Source of the DNA: Fidelibacterota bacterium
GTDB taxonomy: Bacteria > Fidelibacterota > Marinisomatia > SCGC-AAA003-L08 > D37C17
DNA length: 36,940 nt
Reading direction: 5' to 3'
Assembly (NCBI GenBank): GCA_014381415.1
Contig: JACNLQ010000064.1
Location: forward strand, 1 to 36,940
Positions 8,466-16,119 of this stretch are shown here, in pieces. The notes below the pieces were generated by a model. That model was not told the origin of the DNA. It searched no databases and worked only from the letters and a program-made list of their open reading frames with translations. The translations under genes were made by a program, and so were the position numbers. Each line of letters opens with the position of its first letter. The stretch's first letter is position 1.

Positions 8466-8530
8466 GACGGAAATAGGAAATTGGAAAATAGAAAGTTGAA
8501 AAATGAAACTGGGAGCTGGAATTTTGGTAC
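8466..8530. repeat. Degenerate purine-rich tract between yhaM and feo operon
   Basis: The 171 bases between the yhaM start (8452) and the stop of the FeoB-associated ORF (8624) hold no convincing gene. Part of it is a run of short degenerate units of the type GGAAAT/TGGAAA/TGGGAGC (from GGAAATAGGAAATTGG onward). Similar-looking tracts occur near 11650-11711 and 26895-26945. The origin is unknown; it may be decayed tandem repeat or insertion debris. Confidence 0.35.
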
Positions 8531-8623
8531 TGGGTGCTTGATGCTAATTACCCTTCTGCTGTGGAAGTTCTTTAAAATTCGTTATTCAGTATTCACTTAT
8601 CCCGGTTTTCTGCCTCCTGAATC

Positions 8624-8764
8624 CTATTTTCTGCTTTCCGGTACAGGACAATCCTCGCATTTAGGATCTTTTTCAACATGGGTAAACTGTTTAATGATTT
8701 TTTTTCCAAGATAGATGAAGGCAATAATCCCTAACAATATGGCTATAATAAGCTGAATATCCAT
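8624..8764 (-). CDS. FeoB-associated Cys-rich small membrane protein
   Basis: A 46-residue protein: one N-terminal membrane segment (IQLIIAILLGIIAFIYLG), then a basic stretch and a Cys pair in KCEDCPVPE. This matches the small FeoB-associated protein family found after feoB. The start ATG at 8764 shares one base with the feoB stop (TAATG), so translation is coupled. A longer frame up to 8857 lies inside feoB and is not the start. The likely role is assisting ferrous iron passage or FeoB assembly at the inner membrane; this is inferred from family and position. Confidence 0.8.
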   Translation of the reverse strand: MDIQLIIAILLGIIAFIYLGKKIIKQFTHVEKDPKCEDCPVPESRK

Positions 8765-10896
8765 TAAACAAGCCCCAACATTTGACCACCTTGATAGACC
8801 AAAAGTGAACCAAAATATGCAAGTCCCGTCATATAGGCAATCATGATAAGGGGCCATTTCCAGCTATTGGTTTCATTTTTCACAATGGCAAAAGTTGCCA
8901 TACATTGTGCCGCATAGACATAAAATACCATGATGGACAGAGCAACCAATGGGGTGTACCTTGGCATACCAGTTAATGGATCAACTTCATTTTTAAGAGC
9001 CTCAGTAATGCCAACAAAATCATCACCCTCGTCCTCCACATTATAGAGTGTGGCTAATGTGCTCACCATAACTTCCCGAGCAGCGAATGAGGTTATAAGT
9101 CCCACCCCTATCTTCCAATCAAAACCAAGAGGCGCGATTACTGGTTCAATGGCATGACCAATTTTACCAGCATAACTGTTTTGAATGGAGAACGATATTC
9201 CATTGGATTCTGGTTTGGGGAAGGATGCTAAAAACCACAGGACAATGGATATTGCCATGATAATCTTTCCTGCATTTATTACAAATAATTTCCCCCTAGT
9301 ATAAACCTGCCGGAAAAGTGAAATTGCCAAAGGCATACGATAGGGAGGCATTTCCATTACAAAGGAGCTCTTTCCCTTCTCTTCAATAAACTGGCTGATA
9401 ATTGCCGCAATGATCATGGCAGTAACCGTTCCCAGAAAATACATGAAAACCATGGTTAATCCCTGAAGATTGAGAAATCCAAATATGGGTTTATTGGGAA
9501 TGAAGGCACCAATCATGAGAGTGTATACTGGCAACCTGGCAGAGCAACTCATAAGAGGCAATACCATGATGGTAATCAATCGTTCCTTCCAACTGTCAAT
9601 GGTTCGGGTAGCCATGATGCCGGGAATAGCACAGGCATATCCACTCATGAGGGGCAAAACTGATTTACCGTGCAGCCCAATTTTATTCATGAGTTTATCC
9701 ATCATAAATGCTACTCTTGCCATATAACCTGTATCTTCTAAAATTGTCATGAAAAACATGAGAATTAATATCTGTGGTAGAAATATTAATATTGCTCCTA
9801 CTCCCGAAATAATGCCCTCTACCAATAAATCCCGTAATATTCCCTGTGAAAATAATTGAACACAGTAATTCCCCAAATAACCCACCCCACTATCTATATA
9901 TTGCATAGGGATCGTTGCCCAGGTAAAAATGGATTGAAATATACCATATAAGAGCGTGATAAAAATCAGTGGCCCCATCCATTTATGTGTGAGGATTTTA
10001 TCTATCCTTTCGCTGCGGGATTGATTTTTTATTTCATTTTGATTTATAATGGAATTACCCATCAAGGCATTATCCAGCATTTCAAAGCGTAAAGTAGCTT
10101 CAAGGATGCGATGATTCAGTCCCAATTCATCAATTTCATGAGCAACTTTGTCTCGTAATATTGTGAGTGACTTAATTTCTGCGGCATTTAGATTTTCAGA
10201 TTCACTGTATAACTCAATACCGGATTTACGGGTAATTATTCTCAGCGTCTGGATATTGGTTATGTAATTATCATGGTTGTTTTTAGCATTTAAAAAATTT
10301 GAAATGGGGGTAATGATTCTTTCAATTTCCTCTGGTATTTCCATCTGAATGTGAGAGGAAACTTCAATGTTTGCTTTATTTATTACATTTAATAACGCTG
10401 ATTGCAATTCATCTATGCCCCATTTCTCCCGGGCTGACATAGGGATAACTGAATGAACACCCAGTATTTTTTGTAACTTTTCAGCATCAATATCTTGGTT
10501 TTTCCGCTTGACCCTATCCATCATATTCAGGGCAATGATTACGGGGATCCCAAATTCCATCACTTGAGAGGTGAGATATAAATTCCTGCTTAAATTACCG
10601 GCATCTACAACTGAAATGATGGCTTTGGGTCTGTCAATACCATTCAGCCATTTGAGTGTTTGCTGCGCAACAATTTTTTCATCCAGGGATTCAGGGGTTA
10701 GACTATAGGTTCCAGGCATATCCATTATTTGTACGGCACAGTTTTCAGAAAGTTGAGCATTCCCCCTTCGTTGCTCCACAGTAATTCCAGGATAATTGGA
10801 GACTTTCTGATGCATGCCAGTGAGCAGGTTGAAAATTGCGGTCTTTCCAGAATTGGGGTTGCCCATGAGGGCAATAAGTGGCATTTTGTTATCCAT
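8764..10896 (-). CDS. feoB: Ferrous iron transporter FeoB
   Basis: GTP-dependent Fe2+ permease, 710 residues. The N-terminal G domain has G1 GNPNSGKT (about 12-19), the switch motif DMPGTYSL and NMMD, followed by a helical region. The C-terminal half carries the membrane helices with Gate motifs, for example MSGYACAIPGIMATR, LPLMSCSARLPVYTLM and a later SFAAREVMVSTLATLY. It sits in a minus-strand operon fur-feoA-feoB-small protein, 15 bases after feoA and overlapping the next ORF by one base. Expression is likely Fur-controlled from the promoter upstream of fur. No truncation or missing motif was seen. Confidence 0.97.
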   Translation of the reverse strand: MDNKMPLIALMGNPNSGKTAIFNLLTGMHQKVSNYPGITVEQRRGNAQLSENCAVQIMDMPGTYSLTPESLDEKIVAQQTLKWLNGIDRPKAIISVVDAGNLSRNLYLTSQVMEFGIPVIIALNMMDRVKRKNQDIDAEKLQKILGVHSVIPMSAREKWGIDELQSALLNVINKANIEVSSHIQMEIPEEIERIITPISNFLNAKNNHDNYITNIQTLRIITRKSGIELYSESENLNAAEIKSLTILRDKVAHEIDELGLNHRILEATLRFEMLDNALMGNSIINQNEIKNQSRSERIDKILTHKWMGPLIFITLLYGIFQSIFTWATIPMQYIDSGVGYLGNYCVQLFSQGILRDLLVEGIISGVGAILIFLPQILILMFFMTILEDTGYMARVAFMMDKLMNKIGLHGKSVLPLMSGYACAIPGIMATRTIDSWKERLITIMVLPLMSCSARLPVYTLMIGAFIPNKPIFGFLNLQGLTMVFMYFLGTVTAMIIAAIISQFIEEKGKSSFVMEMPPYRMPLAISLFRQVYTRGKLFVINAGKIIMAISIVLWFLASFPKPESNGISFSIQNSYAGKIGHAIEPVIAPLGFDWKIGVGLITSFAAREVMVSTLATLYNVEDEGDDFVGITEALKNEVDPLTGMPRYTPLVALSIMVFYVYAAQCMATFAIVKNETNSWKWPLIMIAYMTGLAYFGSLLVYQGGQMLGLV

Positions 10897-10911
10897 TAAA
10901 TTAGCCCTACT

Positions 10912-11142
10912 TTATTCAGAAACATTGATCTGCATGGCATCATTATATCGTAGAGATACCTCATACCCACGAACTTTAATTTCTATGGGACCATTAAAAG
11001 GTCCTTTTTTCATCAGCCGAATCTCTACCCCAGGGAGTATACCCATTTCAACCAAACGGGATTGGAGGGTCAAATTGGTATGAAAGGATAAAATCTTTGC
11101 AGATTCGCCTGGAAGAAGATGATGTAATTGTTTTATTGACAT
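10912..11142 (-). CDS. feoA: Ferrous iron transport protein A
   Basis: FeoA, an SH3-like cytoplasmic partner of FeoB, 76 residues. It shows the family pattern: LLPGESAKILSF, RLVEMGILPGVEIRLM and EIKVRGYEVSLRYNDA. The start ATG at 11142 overlaps the end of fur by ten bases, and feoB follows after 15 bases. It is thought to modulate FeoB activity. Length and motifs are normal for the family. Confidence 0.93.
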   Translation of the reverse strand: MSIKQLHHLLPGESAKILSFHTNLTLQSRLVEMGILPGVEIRLMKKGPFNGPIEIKVRGYEVSLRYNDAMQINVSE

Positions 11143-11564
11143 TTTTTACAAAGACCAAATAATTGGTGAATATGCTGCTGCAGTTTAAATTGGTATTGTT
11201 TCGCGATTTCTTCCTGTATCTTTTCAATTTCATCGTTAACAAATTCGATTATTTTACCACATTCATTGCAAATAATATGATCATGATGGGGACTGTCTAT
11301 TTTAGTTTCATACCGTGCCCTGCCATCCCCCAAATTCAATTTTCGTGCAAAACCATTCTGGACTAAAATATCCAATGTTCGGTACACTGTTGCCCGGGAC
11401 ACATGGGTTTTTCGGATTTTAATGGCCATATAAATATCTTCACTCTCACGATGGCCTTTATCCTTAATAATTTCTTCTAAAACCGCAATGCGTTGTGGAG
11501 TTACTTTCAATCCCTCCTTTTTCAGCACAACTTTAAAATCACTTAATAGTTTTTCACTTGTCAT
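11133..11564 (-). CDS. fur: Fur-family ferric uptake regulator
   Basis: Fur-type metal-dependent repressor, 143 residues. The N-terminal winged helix includes VTPQRIAVLEEI and HVSRATVYRTLDIL (recognition helix). The C-terminal dimerisation domain has the metal-binding HHDHIICNECGKIIEF and a second Cys pair in LCKKCQ, giving the structural zinc CxxC pairs. It is the first gene of the fur-feoA-feoB operon. A near-consensus Fur box lies 21 bases upstream of its ATG, so it probably represses its own operon when iron is present. PerR or Zur specificity cannot be fully excluded, but the feo linkage argues for iron. Confidence 0.93.
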   Translation of the reverse strand: MTSEKLLSDFKVVLKKEGLKVTPQRIAVLEEIIKDKGHRESEDIYMAIKIRKTHVSRATVYRTLDILVQNGFARKLNLGDGRARYETKIDSPHHDHIICNECGKIIEFVNDEIEKIQEEIAKQYQFKLQQHIHQLFGLCKKCQ

Positions 11565-11584
11565 GACATCTTCCTATTTATAAT

Positions 11585-11599
11585 TGAGTATCATTCTCA
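11585..11599 (-). promoter_or_regulatory. Fur box upstream of fur-feoAB
   Basis: TGAGTATCATTCTCA is an interrupted palindrome matching the 7-1-7 Fur consensus TGATAATCATTATCA at 12 of 15 positions. It lies between the fur ATG (11564) and a TATAAT-like -10 on the minus strand (11607-11612), so binding would cover the start of transcription. Confidence 0.8.
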
Positions 11600-11606
11600 T
11601 TTATAA

Positions 11607-11612
11607 ATTATA
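11607..11612 (-). promoter_or_regulatory. Candidate -10 element for fur-feoAB
   Basis: TATAAT on the minus strand, about 43 bases before the fur ATG and just upstream of the Fur box. No good -35 was found at the expected distance, so only the -10 is proposed. Confidence 0.4.
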
Positions 11613-11639
11613 ACTATTTACACCACTCTTCTAATAAAA

Positions 11640-11713
11640 ATATAGCAATGGTGGAAATATTAGTTGAATGGAGTGTGGGAATTTGGTGAGTGGAATATTG
11701 GAAAGATGGAATT
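11640..11713. repeat. Degenerate purine-rich tract fused to the tRNA remnant
   Basis: A tract of short units such as TGGAAATATT, TGGGAATTTGG, TGGAATATTGG and GATGGAATT runs directly into the anticodon stem of the tRNA-Leu fragment at 11714. It occupies the place where the tRNA 5' half should be. It resembles the tracts at 8466-8530 and 26895-26945. Confidence 0.4.
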
Positions 11714-11770
11714 CTGGATTCAAAATCCAGTTTCCCTCGGGAAGTGTCGGTTCGAGTCCGGGTCTCGGTT
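11714..11770 (+). pseudogene. tRNA-Leu(CAA) 3' half, 5' half missing
   Basis: The anticodon stem CTGGA/TCCAG (11714-11718, 11726-11730) closes a seven-base loop TTCAAAA with anticodon CAA at 11721-11723. A leucine-type variable arm TTTCCCTCGGGAAGT follows, then a T arm with loop TTCGAGT (11751-11757) and an acceptor-like TCTCGGT. I could not find a matching 5' acceptor strand or D arm upstream; that place holds a purine-rich tract. No CCA is encoded. It looks like a 3' tRNA remnant of the kind left at integration sites of mobile elements. Confidence 0.65.
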
Positions 11771-11778
11771 CTCCTTAT

Positions 11779-11808
11779 AAAACCCTACTTTTTAGTGGGG
11801 TTTTTAGT
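11779..11808 (+). terminator. Rho-independent terminator after tRNA-Leu remnant
   Basis: Arms AAAACCCTAC (11779-11788) and GTGGGGTTTT (11795-11804) form ten pairs (one G-T) around a six-base loop TTTTTA, followed by T-rich sequence. It retains the structure expected behind a tRNA gene. Confidence 0.8.
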
Positions 11809-12037
11809 TTGTGTCAATTAAGTCTGAAACTATAAAATATTATCAGATTTTATGTAATGAAACTGGATACACGGTGGATACTGGATTATACCATTTTCCG
11901 ACTACCATAAAGTCCTAAAATTTTCCACTAGTTAACATAAATTGTCACTTTTCTTTTAATATCTGAAAATATTTCTCCTTAATAAAGATAAAAGTTGATA
12001 ATATTTTGTCCTATTTTTGAGTTTCATTGCGTATATA
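11809..12037. other. Gene-free AT-rich spacer at the island's left end
   Basis: About 270 bases lie between the terminator and the next start (12082). It contains a short GGATACACGGTGGATACTGG stretch with repeated GGATAC words near 11870-11893 but no open frame I would call. Its right end carries the putative promoter of the interrupted secreted-protein gene. Confidence 0.5.
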
Positions 12038-12043
12038 TATAAT
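12017..12043 (+). promoter_or_regulatory. Candidate promoter of the interrupted secreted-protein gene
   Basis: TATAAT at 12038-12043 with a TTGAGT-like -35 at 12017-12022 (15-base spacer, a little short), 38 bases before the ATG at 12082. A near-palindrome TCAATTAATAATTGA at 12057-12071 lies between it and the gene and could be an operator. Confidence 0.4.
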
Positions 12044-12081
12044 AGAAGGACTATTATCAATTAATAATTGAAGGGACTATA

Positions 12082-12672
12082 ATGAAGAAATTAATACTTA
12101 TACTGACGTTAGGAATATGTTTTGCATAAACTTATGAGGATGTTGTAATACTAAAAAATGGAAGTGAAATTCATGGTATCATCATAGAACAAAAACCCAA
12201 TGAATATATCAAAATTCAGAGTGGGCAGAATGTTTTTGTATTTCAAATGGATGAAATAAAATTGATGAAAAAGGAGCTTATTGAAAAAAATGCCAATTTT
12301 TTAAATAATACATATATTTCTCTAGGTGCTGGGTTCCTTACAAAAAAACTTTGGAATTTTGGGCAATTTAGTATTGATGTAGGAGTTAATAATAATTTAT
12401 CTATATTCATTGGCGCTGGCTATCCAACATTAATAGGAGGAGGTTTATCAATACTGCAAAATCGTAACAGTAATGGTCTTACATTTTCTGCCGGTTTAGG
12501 ATTTGAACCAGATTGGGAGGCTTTGGATATACTCAGCTCTTTTGGATATCAATGGAGATTAGGAAAATCTCCAGCATTTTTAACTGTTGGAGCGAGTATT
12601 GGAATCTGGGATTTTGGTTATTATGATTATTTTAACATTTTACCTGTGATTGATTTAGATGTAAGATTTTAA
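12082..12672 (+). pseudogene. Secreted outer-membrane-type protein interrupted by TAA at codon 16
   Basis: ATG 12082 (with GAAGGG upstream) encodes a clear signal peptide, MKKLILILTLGICFA. Then TAA (12127-12129) interrupts, and the same frame continues TYEDVVILKNGSEIHGIIIEQ to 12672. The continuation matches a family of secreted proteins that begin with a DVVYLKNGS-like module and carry a small barrel domain: glycine-rich strands such as YISLGAGF and LSIFIGAGYPTLIGGG, and a C-terminal LDVRF. The signal cleavage site Ala-Gln-X is typical, so TAA probably replaced CAA. An internal start (ATG 12247) would give a 141-residue protein without a signal. It lies in an accessory island, so decay is plausible; a base error is the alternative. 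Confidence 0.7.
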
Positions 12673-12710
12673 CTAAGATTTTAATTTTCAAAATTATGAA
12701 AGGACAAAAT

Positions 12711-13226
12711 ATGAAAAGAGTTTTCTTGCTTTTATCAATTTCAGGAATATTTACAAGTTGTGATATTTTAAATCCTCCAGAAGGTTGTACGAATAATATG
12801 GCATCTAACTATGATCAAGATGCTGGGGTAGATGATGGGAGTTGTAATGTTCCAACTTGCCCAGATATTAATGGTTCATATTATGGTCAAAACTGCTTTA
12901 ATAGTTGTAGGGTTTGGCAAGTTGATTGTTACCATATAGGATCAGATATGCATTGTGAACATATTTCTCATTGTTATACGGATGTAGTTACCATGTATAC
13001 ACTCAATCATACGTTTCATTCAGAGGGAGAATGCGAGGAACTCGAACCAATAATTGAAGCAAATTATTGGGAATACACAAATGTGTGGTGGTCCGATTAT
13101 GAAAATTGTGAAATGATATGTGAAGAGGAATTAAAATGTGGTATTTTAGATGGCACAGAGTTAAGTACAGGAGTATGTTTAGATGAAGATGGTACAACCA
13201 GGCATAAATATTGTACTATTCACTAA
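12711..13226 (+). CDS. Cys-rich lipoprotein with GCTxxxASNYDxxAxxDDGSC motif
   Basis: Exported lipoprotein of 171 residues. The signal MKRVFLLLSISGIFTSC gives lipidated Cys17. Next comes GCTNNMASNYDQDAGVDDGSC-type sequence, a short motif I associate with secreted proteins of marine FCB bacteria. The rest is rich in Cys, Trp, Tyr, His and acidic residues (about 20 Cys overall), implying disulfides. The start is ATG 12711 with AAGGAC upstream; ATG 12696 would place five extra residues before the signal. It follows the interrupted gene by 38 bases in the same direction. No enzymatic motif was seen and the function is unknown. Confidence 0.65.
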   Translation: MKRVFLLLSISGIFTSCDILNPPEGCTNNMASNYDQDAGVDDGSCNVPTCPDINGSYYGQNCFNSCRVWQVDCYHIGSDMHCEHISHCYTDVVTMYTLNHTFHSEGECEELEPIIEANYWEYTNVWWSDYENCEMICEEELKCGILDGTELSTGVCLDEDGTTRHKYCTIH

Positions 13227-13420
13227 CCAAACCCTCTCGATACTATATATATTTATAATCTATTGATTATATCAATACTTATTGTTGGCTGTGAAGTACT
13301 TACGATTGATTTATTGAGGCAAACACATAATAATCTACTTGCCTGAATAATGCATTTAAAATTAGGACTTATAATTCCCTGTAAAATGTGAAAAAATAAA
13401 AATATAAAAAATGCTTTTTT

Positions 13421-13440
13421 TATCGTATTATATATCGTAT
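13421..13440 (+). promoter_or_regulatory. Direct repeat TATCGTAT upstream of toxin-antitoxin pair
   Basis: Two copies of TATCGTAT (13421-13428 and 13433-13440) separated by four bases, 38 bases before the antitoxin start. Type II antitoxins usually autoregulate through repeated operators at this position, so this is a candidate operator. The preceding T-run and A-rich stretch leave room for a promoter, not resolved. Confidence 0.4.
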
Positions 13441-13477
13441 TTTAAACCATGCTATTAATAATATGATTGGAGATAAA

Positions 13478-13732
13478 ATGACCAGAATATCAGCAAATGA
13501 CATTAAAACAAAAGGGATAGGAATTATAAAAGAAGCATTAAAAAATGAACCCGAATCCATAATTACTGAAAGAGGCAGAGAACGATTTATTGTGCTGGAT
13601 CTGAAAAGGTATAACCAGCTCAGGGAATATGAATTAGAAGCAGCATTGCAAGAATCAATTCATGAAGTAGAAAATGGGGAATATATTGAAGAAACAGTTG
13701 AGGAACATGTGAAACGTCTAAAGAATGTATAA
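13478..13732 (+). CDS. Phd/YefM-type antitoxin
   Basis: 84-residue antitoxin. The N-terminal DNA-binding part (ISANDIKTKGIGIIKEAL ... ESIITERGRERFIVLDLKRYNQLRE) has the Phd/YefM pattern. The C-terminal acidic helix (EAALQESIHEVENGEYIEE) would wrap the toxin. The start is ATG 13478 with GGAG five bases upstream; ATG 13463 is in frame but lacks a good site. It overlaps the toxin gene by eight bases. It probably neutralises the toxin and represses the operon. Confidence 0.85.
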   Translation: MTRISANDIKTKGIGIIKEALKNEPESIITERGRERFIVLDLKRYNQLREYELEAALQESIHEVENGEYIEETVEEHVKRLKNV

Positions 13733-13997
13733 AATATTTTATACAAATTCTTACATTAAATTAGCATCCCGATTTCTCAAAAAACATCCTGAACTTGAAA
13801 AACAATATTCTAAAACTCTTCAAGTGTTAGAAGTAAATCCCTACCACCCCTCTTTGCGAATGCATAAACTCACAGGCAAGCTAGGTGGTATCCATTCTGT
13901 GTCAATAAATATCCAATACCGTATAACCATACAATTTATTATTAAAGAAAAGACTATCATTCCTATCATGTTAGGAAAACATGAAGATGTCTATTAA
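13725..13997 (+). CDS. RelE/YafQ-like toxin
   Basis: 90-residue RelE/ParE-fold toxin: MYKIFYTNSYIKLASRFLKK, a helical region, LRMHKLTGKLGGIHSVSI, YRITIQFIIKE and a C-terminal LGKHEDVY. The final His-Glu-Asp-Val-Tyr resembles the ribosome-dependent RNase branch (YafQ/RelE). Cleavage of translated mRNA is therefore likely but not proven. It follows and overlaps its antitoxin. It belongs to the accessory block between the tRNA remnant and the heme A synthase gene. Confidence 0.82.
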   Translation: MYKIFYTNSYIKLASRFLKKHPELEKQYSKTLQVLEVNPYHPSLRMHKLTGKLGGIHSVSINIQYRITIQFIIKEKTIIPIMLGKHEDVY

Positions 13998-14044
13998 TTA
14001 GAACTACATTCCTGCCTAATTTTCCCAGCCTGAAAACTTACCAA

Positions 14045-15085
14045 ATGAACCTAAAAACTCAAAAACAAATAACCACCTGGCTCATTTCTGCCTGCTTGTT
14101 CATTTTTCTCATGGTGATAATTGGTGGTGTTACCCGCCTCACCCGCTCAGGCTTATCCATGGTGGAATGGCACCCCATTAGCGGAATACTGCCCCCTCTA
14201 ACAGATACTGCTTGGGAAACTGAGTTTGAGAAATATAAACAATACCCTGAATATCAGAAACTAAATCAAAACATGACCCTCCCCCAGTTTAAATTCATTT
14301 TTTTCTGGGAATTTGTCCACCGCCTCATTGGACGATTATTGGGAATATTTTTCATCATCCCATTTGCTTACTTTTTAATAATGAAAAAACTGAATCCTCC
14401 CTTAATGAAAAAACTGCTATTCATGTTTGTATTGGGTGGACTGCAAGGTCTGTACGGCTGGTACATGGTACAGAGCGGACTAATTGATAACCCTCATGTG
14501 AGTCATTACAGATTAGCTGGACATTTAATTTTGGCGTTTGGGCTCATGGCATATATTTTCTGGACGGCATTAACTATAAATAGAGAGCGATTTACTCCCT
14601 CTACAGCATACAACAAAGAAAAACTCAGTCCTGTTTTGAACTGGATAATTGCTGCCATCTTATTGCAAATTATTTACGGTGCATTTACGGCCGGACTAAA
14701 AGCCGGTTACGGTTGGAATACCTTCCCCAAAATGGCAGGTGAGTGGGTACCCAGGGGGTTACTCCCCCTCACCCCCTTCTGGAAAAACTTTGTAGAACAT
14801 AATTTTACTGTTCAATTTATTCACCGAATGCTGGGATGGATTCTATGCATGCTCATTCCTGGATTCTGGCGCTTCTGCAAAGGCTTTATGCTTACACCGC
14901 AGCAAGAAAAAGCGGTGGATTGGCTACTCTGGGCAATTCTCATACAGTTTGGATTGGGAGTAATTACTCTGATCATGGTAGTACCAGTCTGGCTGGGAGT
15001 TATGCATCAAGCAGGGGCAGTAGTACTTTTAATGACGGCGGTGTATAATAGGTTTTTGTTAAATAATGGAGCTTGTCAATTGTAG
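14045..15085 (+). CDS. ctaA: Heme A synthase (COX15/CtaA family)
   Basis: Eight-helix inner-membrane enzyme of 346 residues that oxidises heme O to heme A for cytochrome oxidase. Heme-ligand histidines are visible in WEFVHRLIGR, NPHVSHYRLAGH, FTVQFIHRMLGW and GVMHQAGA. The N-terminus has IGGVTRLTRSGLSMVEWHP, and the long first loop (TEFEKYKQYPEYQKLNQNM) is of the mitochondrial/alphaproteobacterial COX15 type, without the paired loop cysteines of Bacillus CtaA. The start is ATG 14045. No oxidase subunits or heme O synthase are adjacent, so it stands alone. It is convergent with purU. Confidence 0.92.
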   Translation: MNLKTQKQITTWLISACLFIFLMVIIGGVTRLTRSGLSMVEWHPISGILPPLTDTAWETEFEKYKQYPEYQKLNQNMTLPQFKFIFFWEFVHRLIGRLLGIFFIIPFAYFLIMKKLNPPLMKKLLFMFVLGGLQGLYGWYMVQSGLIDNPHVSHYRLAGHLILAFGLMAYIFWTALTINRERFTPSTAYNKEKLSPVLNWIIAAILLQIIYGAFTAGLKAGYGWNTFPKMAGEWVPRGLLPLTPFWKNFVEHNFTVQFIHRMLGWILCMLIPGFWRFCKGFMLTPQQEKAVDWLLWAILIQFGLGVITLIMVVPVWLGVMHQAGAVVLLMTAVYNRFLLNNGACQL

Positions 15086-15171
15086 TGAAACGTAGATTGA
15101 TCCCTAAGGTACGGAGTCGTAGAGTATTAAAGTGAAATTTGCTGGGACGAGTTTATTTTACCTTCTATCTT

Positions 15172-15195
15172 TTATAAACCATTAAAATGGTTATA
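15172..15195. repeat. Palindromic element TTATAAACCATT..AATGGTT
   Basis: TTATAAACCATTAAAATGGTTATAA contains AACCATT/AATGGTT arms around a two-base centre. It lies between the convergent heme A synthase and purU genes and may act as a bidirectional terminator. Two further copies flank 18520-18627, so it is also a repeat family. Confidence 0.6.
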
Positions 15196-15196
15196 A

Positions 15197-16051
15197 TTAA
15201 CTATGAAATATTATTGTCCTCCGTCCATCTAAAATAATACGATGTTCCAGATGGGCTTTTACAGCAGAGGTCAATACCCTGCGTTCAATATCTCTCCCGG
15301 CCTGCACCATTTCCTTCACCGAATGCTGATGGTTCACTGAAACCACATCCTGTTCGATAATGGGACCTTCATCCAAGTCGGCAGTTACATAATGAGCGGT
15401 TGCGCCAATCATTTTAACCCCCCTCTCCCAGGCTTTGCGATAGGGATTATTTCCTTTAAACGCTGGTAGAAATCCATGGTGAATATTAATTATTCTACCC
15501 CTATAATCTTCCACAAACTCACTGGATAATATCTGCATATAGCGTGCAAGCACCAGCAAATCTATTTTTTCCTTTTCCAATAATTCACGGATTTCTTTTT
15601 CCTGTTGAGCTTTTGTTTCAGGTGTAATGGAAAGATAATGAAACGGAATATTAAATTGACCAGCAATCTCTTTTAAATTTTCATGATTGCTGATAATACA
15701 GGGAATTTCACAGGGAAGTTCACCCGACTGATGTTTTATGAGTAAATCATAAAGCGGTGCTGACTCCCTGGTGACAAATATGGCAACTTTCAATTTATTT
15801 TCAGGAAAATAAAAATGTATCTGGGCATCCATCTTGTTTACCAATGCTTGGAGGATTTCCTTTAGCGCATCTTCAGAGATTGTCAAGCTTGATAGATTGG
15901 CATGAATACGCATAAAAAAGAGCTTTTCATCTGGCTCTACATGTTGCTCCAAATTCAGGACATTGGCACCATGGTCATACAATATACTGGTAAATTGGGC
16001 AATGATACCCCGCTGATCTGGGCAGTTAATGTGTAATATCAAATGTCTCAT
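15197..16051 (-). CDS. purU: Formyltetrahydrofolate deformylase
   Basis: PurU hydrolyses 10-formyl-tetrahydrofolate to formate and THF, balancing one-carbon pools and supplying formate for purine synthesis. 284 residues, normal length. An N-terminal ACT domain (INCPDQRGIIAQFTSILYDHG, about 1-80) is followed by a formyltransferase-fold domain with HHGFLPAFKGNNPYRKAW and ATAHYVTADLDEGPIIEQDV, which carries the catalytic Asp. The start is ATG 16051. Its neighbours give no operon partner. Confidence 0.95.
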   Translation of the reverse strand: MRHLILHINCPDQRGIIAQFTSILYDHGANVLNLEQHVEPDEKLFFMRIHANLSSLTISEDALKEILQALVNKMDAQIHFYFPENKLKVAIFVTRESAPLYDLLIKHQSGELPCEIPCIISNHENLKEIAGQFNIPFHYLSITPETKAQQEKEIRELLEKEKIDLLVLARYMQILSSEFVEDYRGRIINIHHGFLPAFKGNNPYRKAWERGVKMIGATAHYVTADLDEGPIIEQDVVSVNHQHSVKEMVQAGRDIERRVLTSAVKAHLEHRIILDGRRTIIFHS

Positions 16052-16119
16052 AGGAAAAAATTAGGGGGTTAAGGAAATGGGATGAAACAATTATTTATTA
16101 ATGGTTGAATTTTGAATAA

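Noticed and set aside
8481-8714. Plus-strand ORF of 77 codons downstream of the feo operon
   Set aside because: It overlaps the FeoB-associated ORF, starts inside a purine-rich tract and has no recognisable features; the minus-strand gene is better supported.
11640-11770. A complete tRNA-Leu gene
   Set aside because: The sequence upstream of the anticodon stem gives no D arm and no 5' acceptor strand that pairs with TCTCGGT.
1-12672. Alternative genetic code with TAA read as Gln/Glu
   Set aside because: TAA is used as the normal terminator of many intact genes here (for example glpK and feoB), so two internal TAA codons are better explained by mutation or base error.
13263-13346. 27-codon frame with a lipoprotein-like start (IISILIVGCEV)
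   Set aside because: TTG start, no ribosome site and an immediate stop; at most a remnant of a lost lipoprotein gene in the island.
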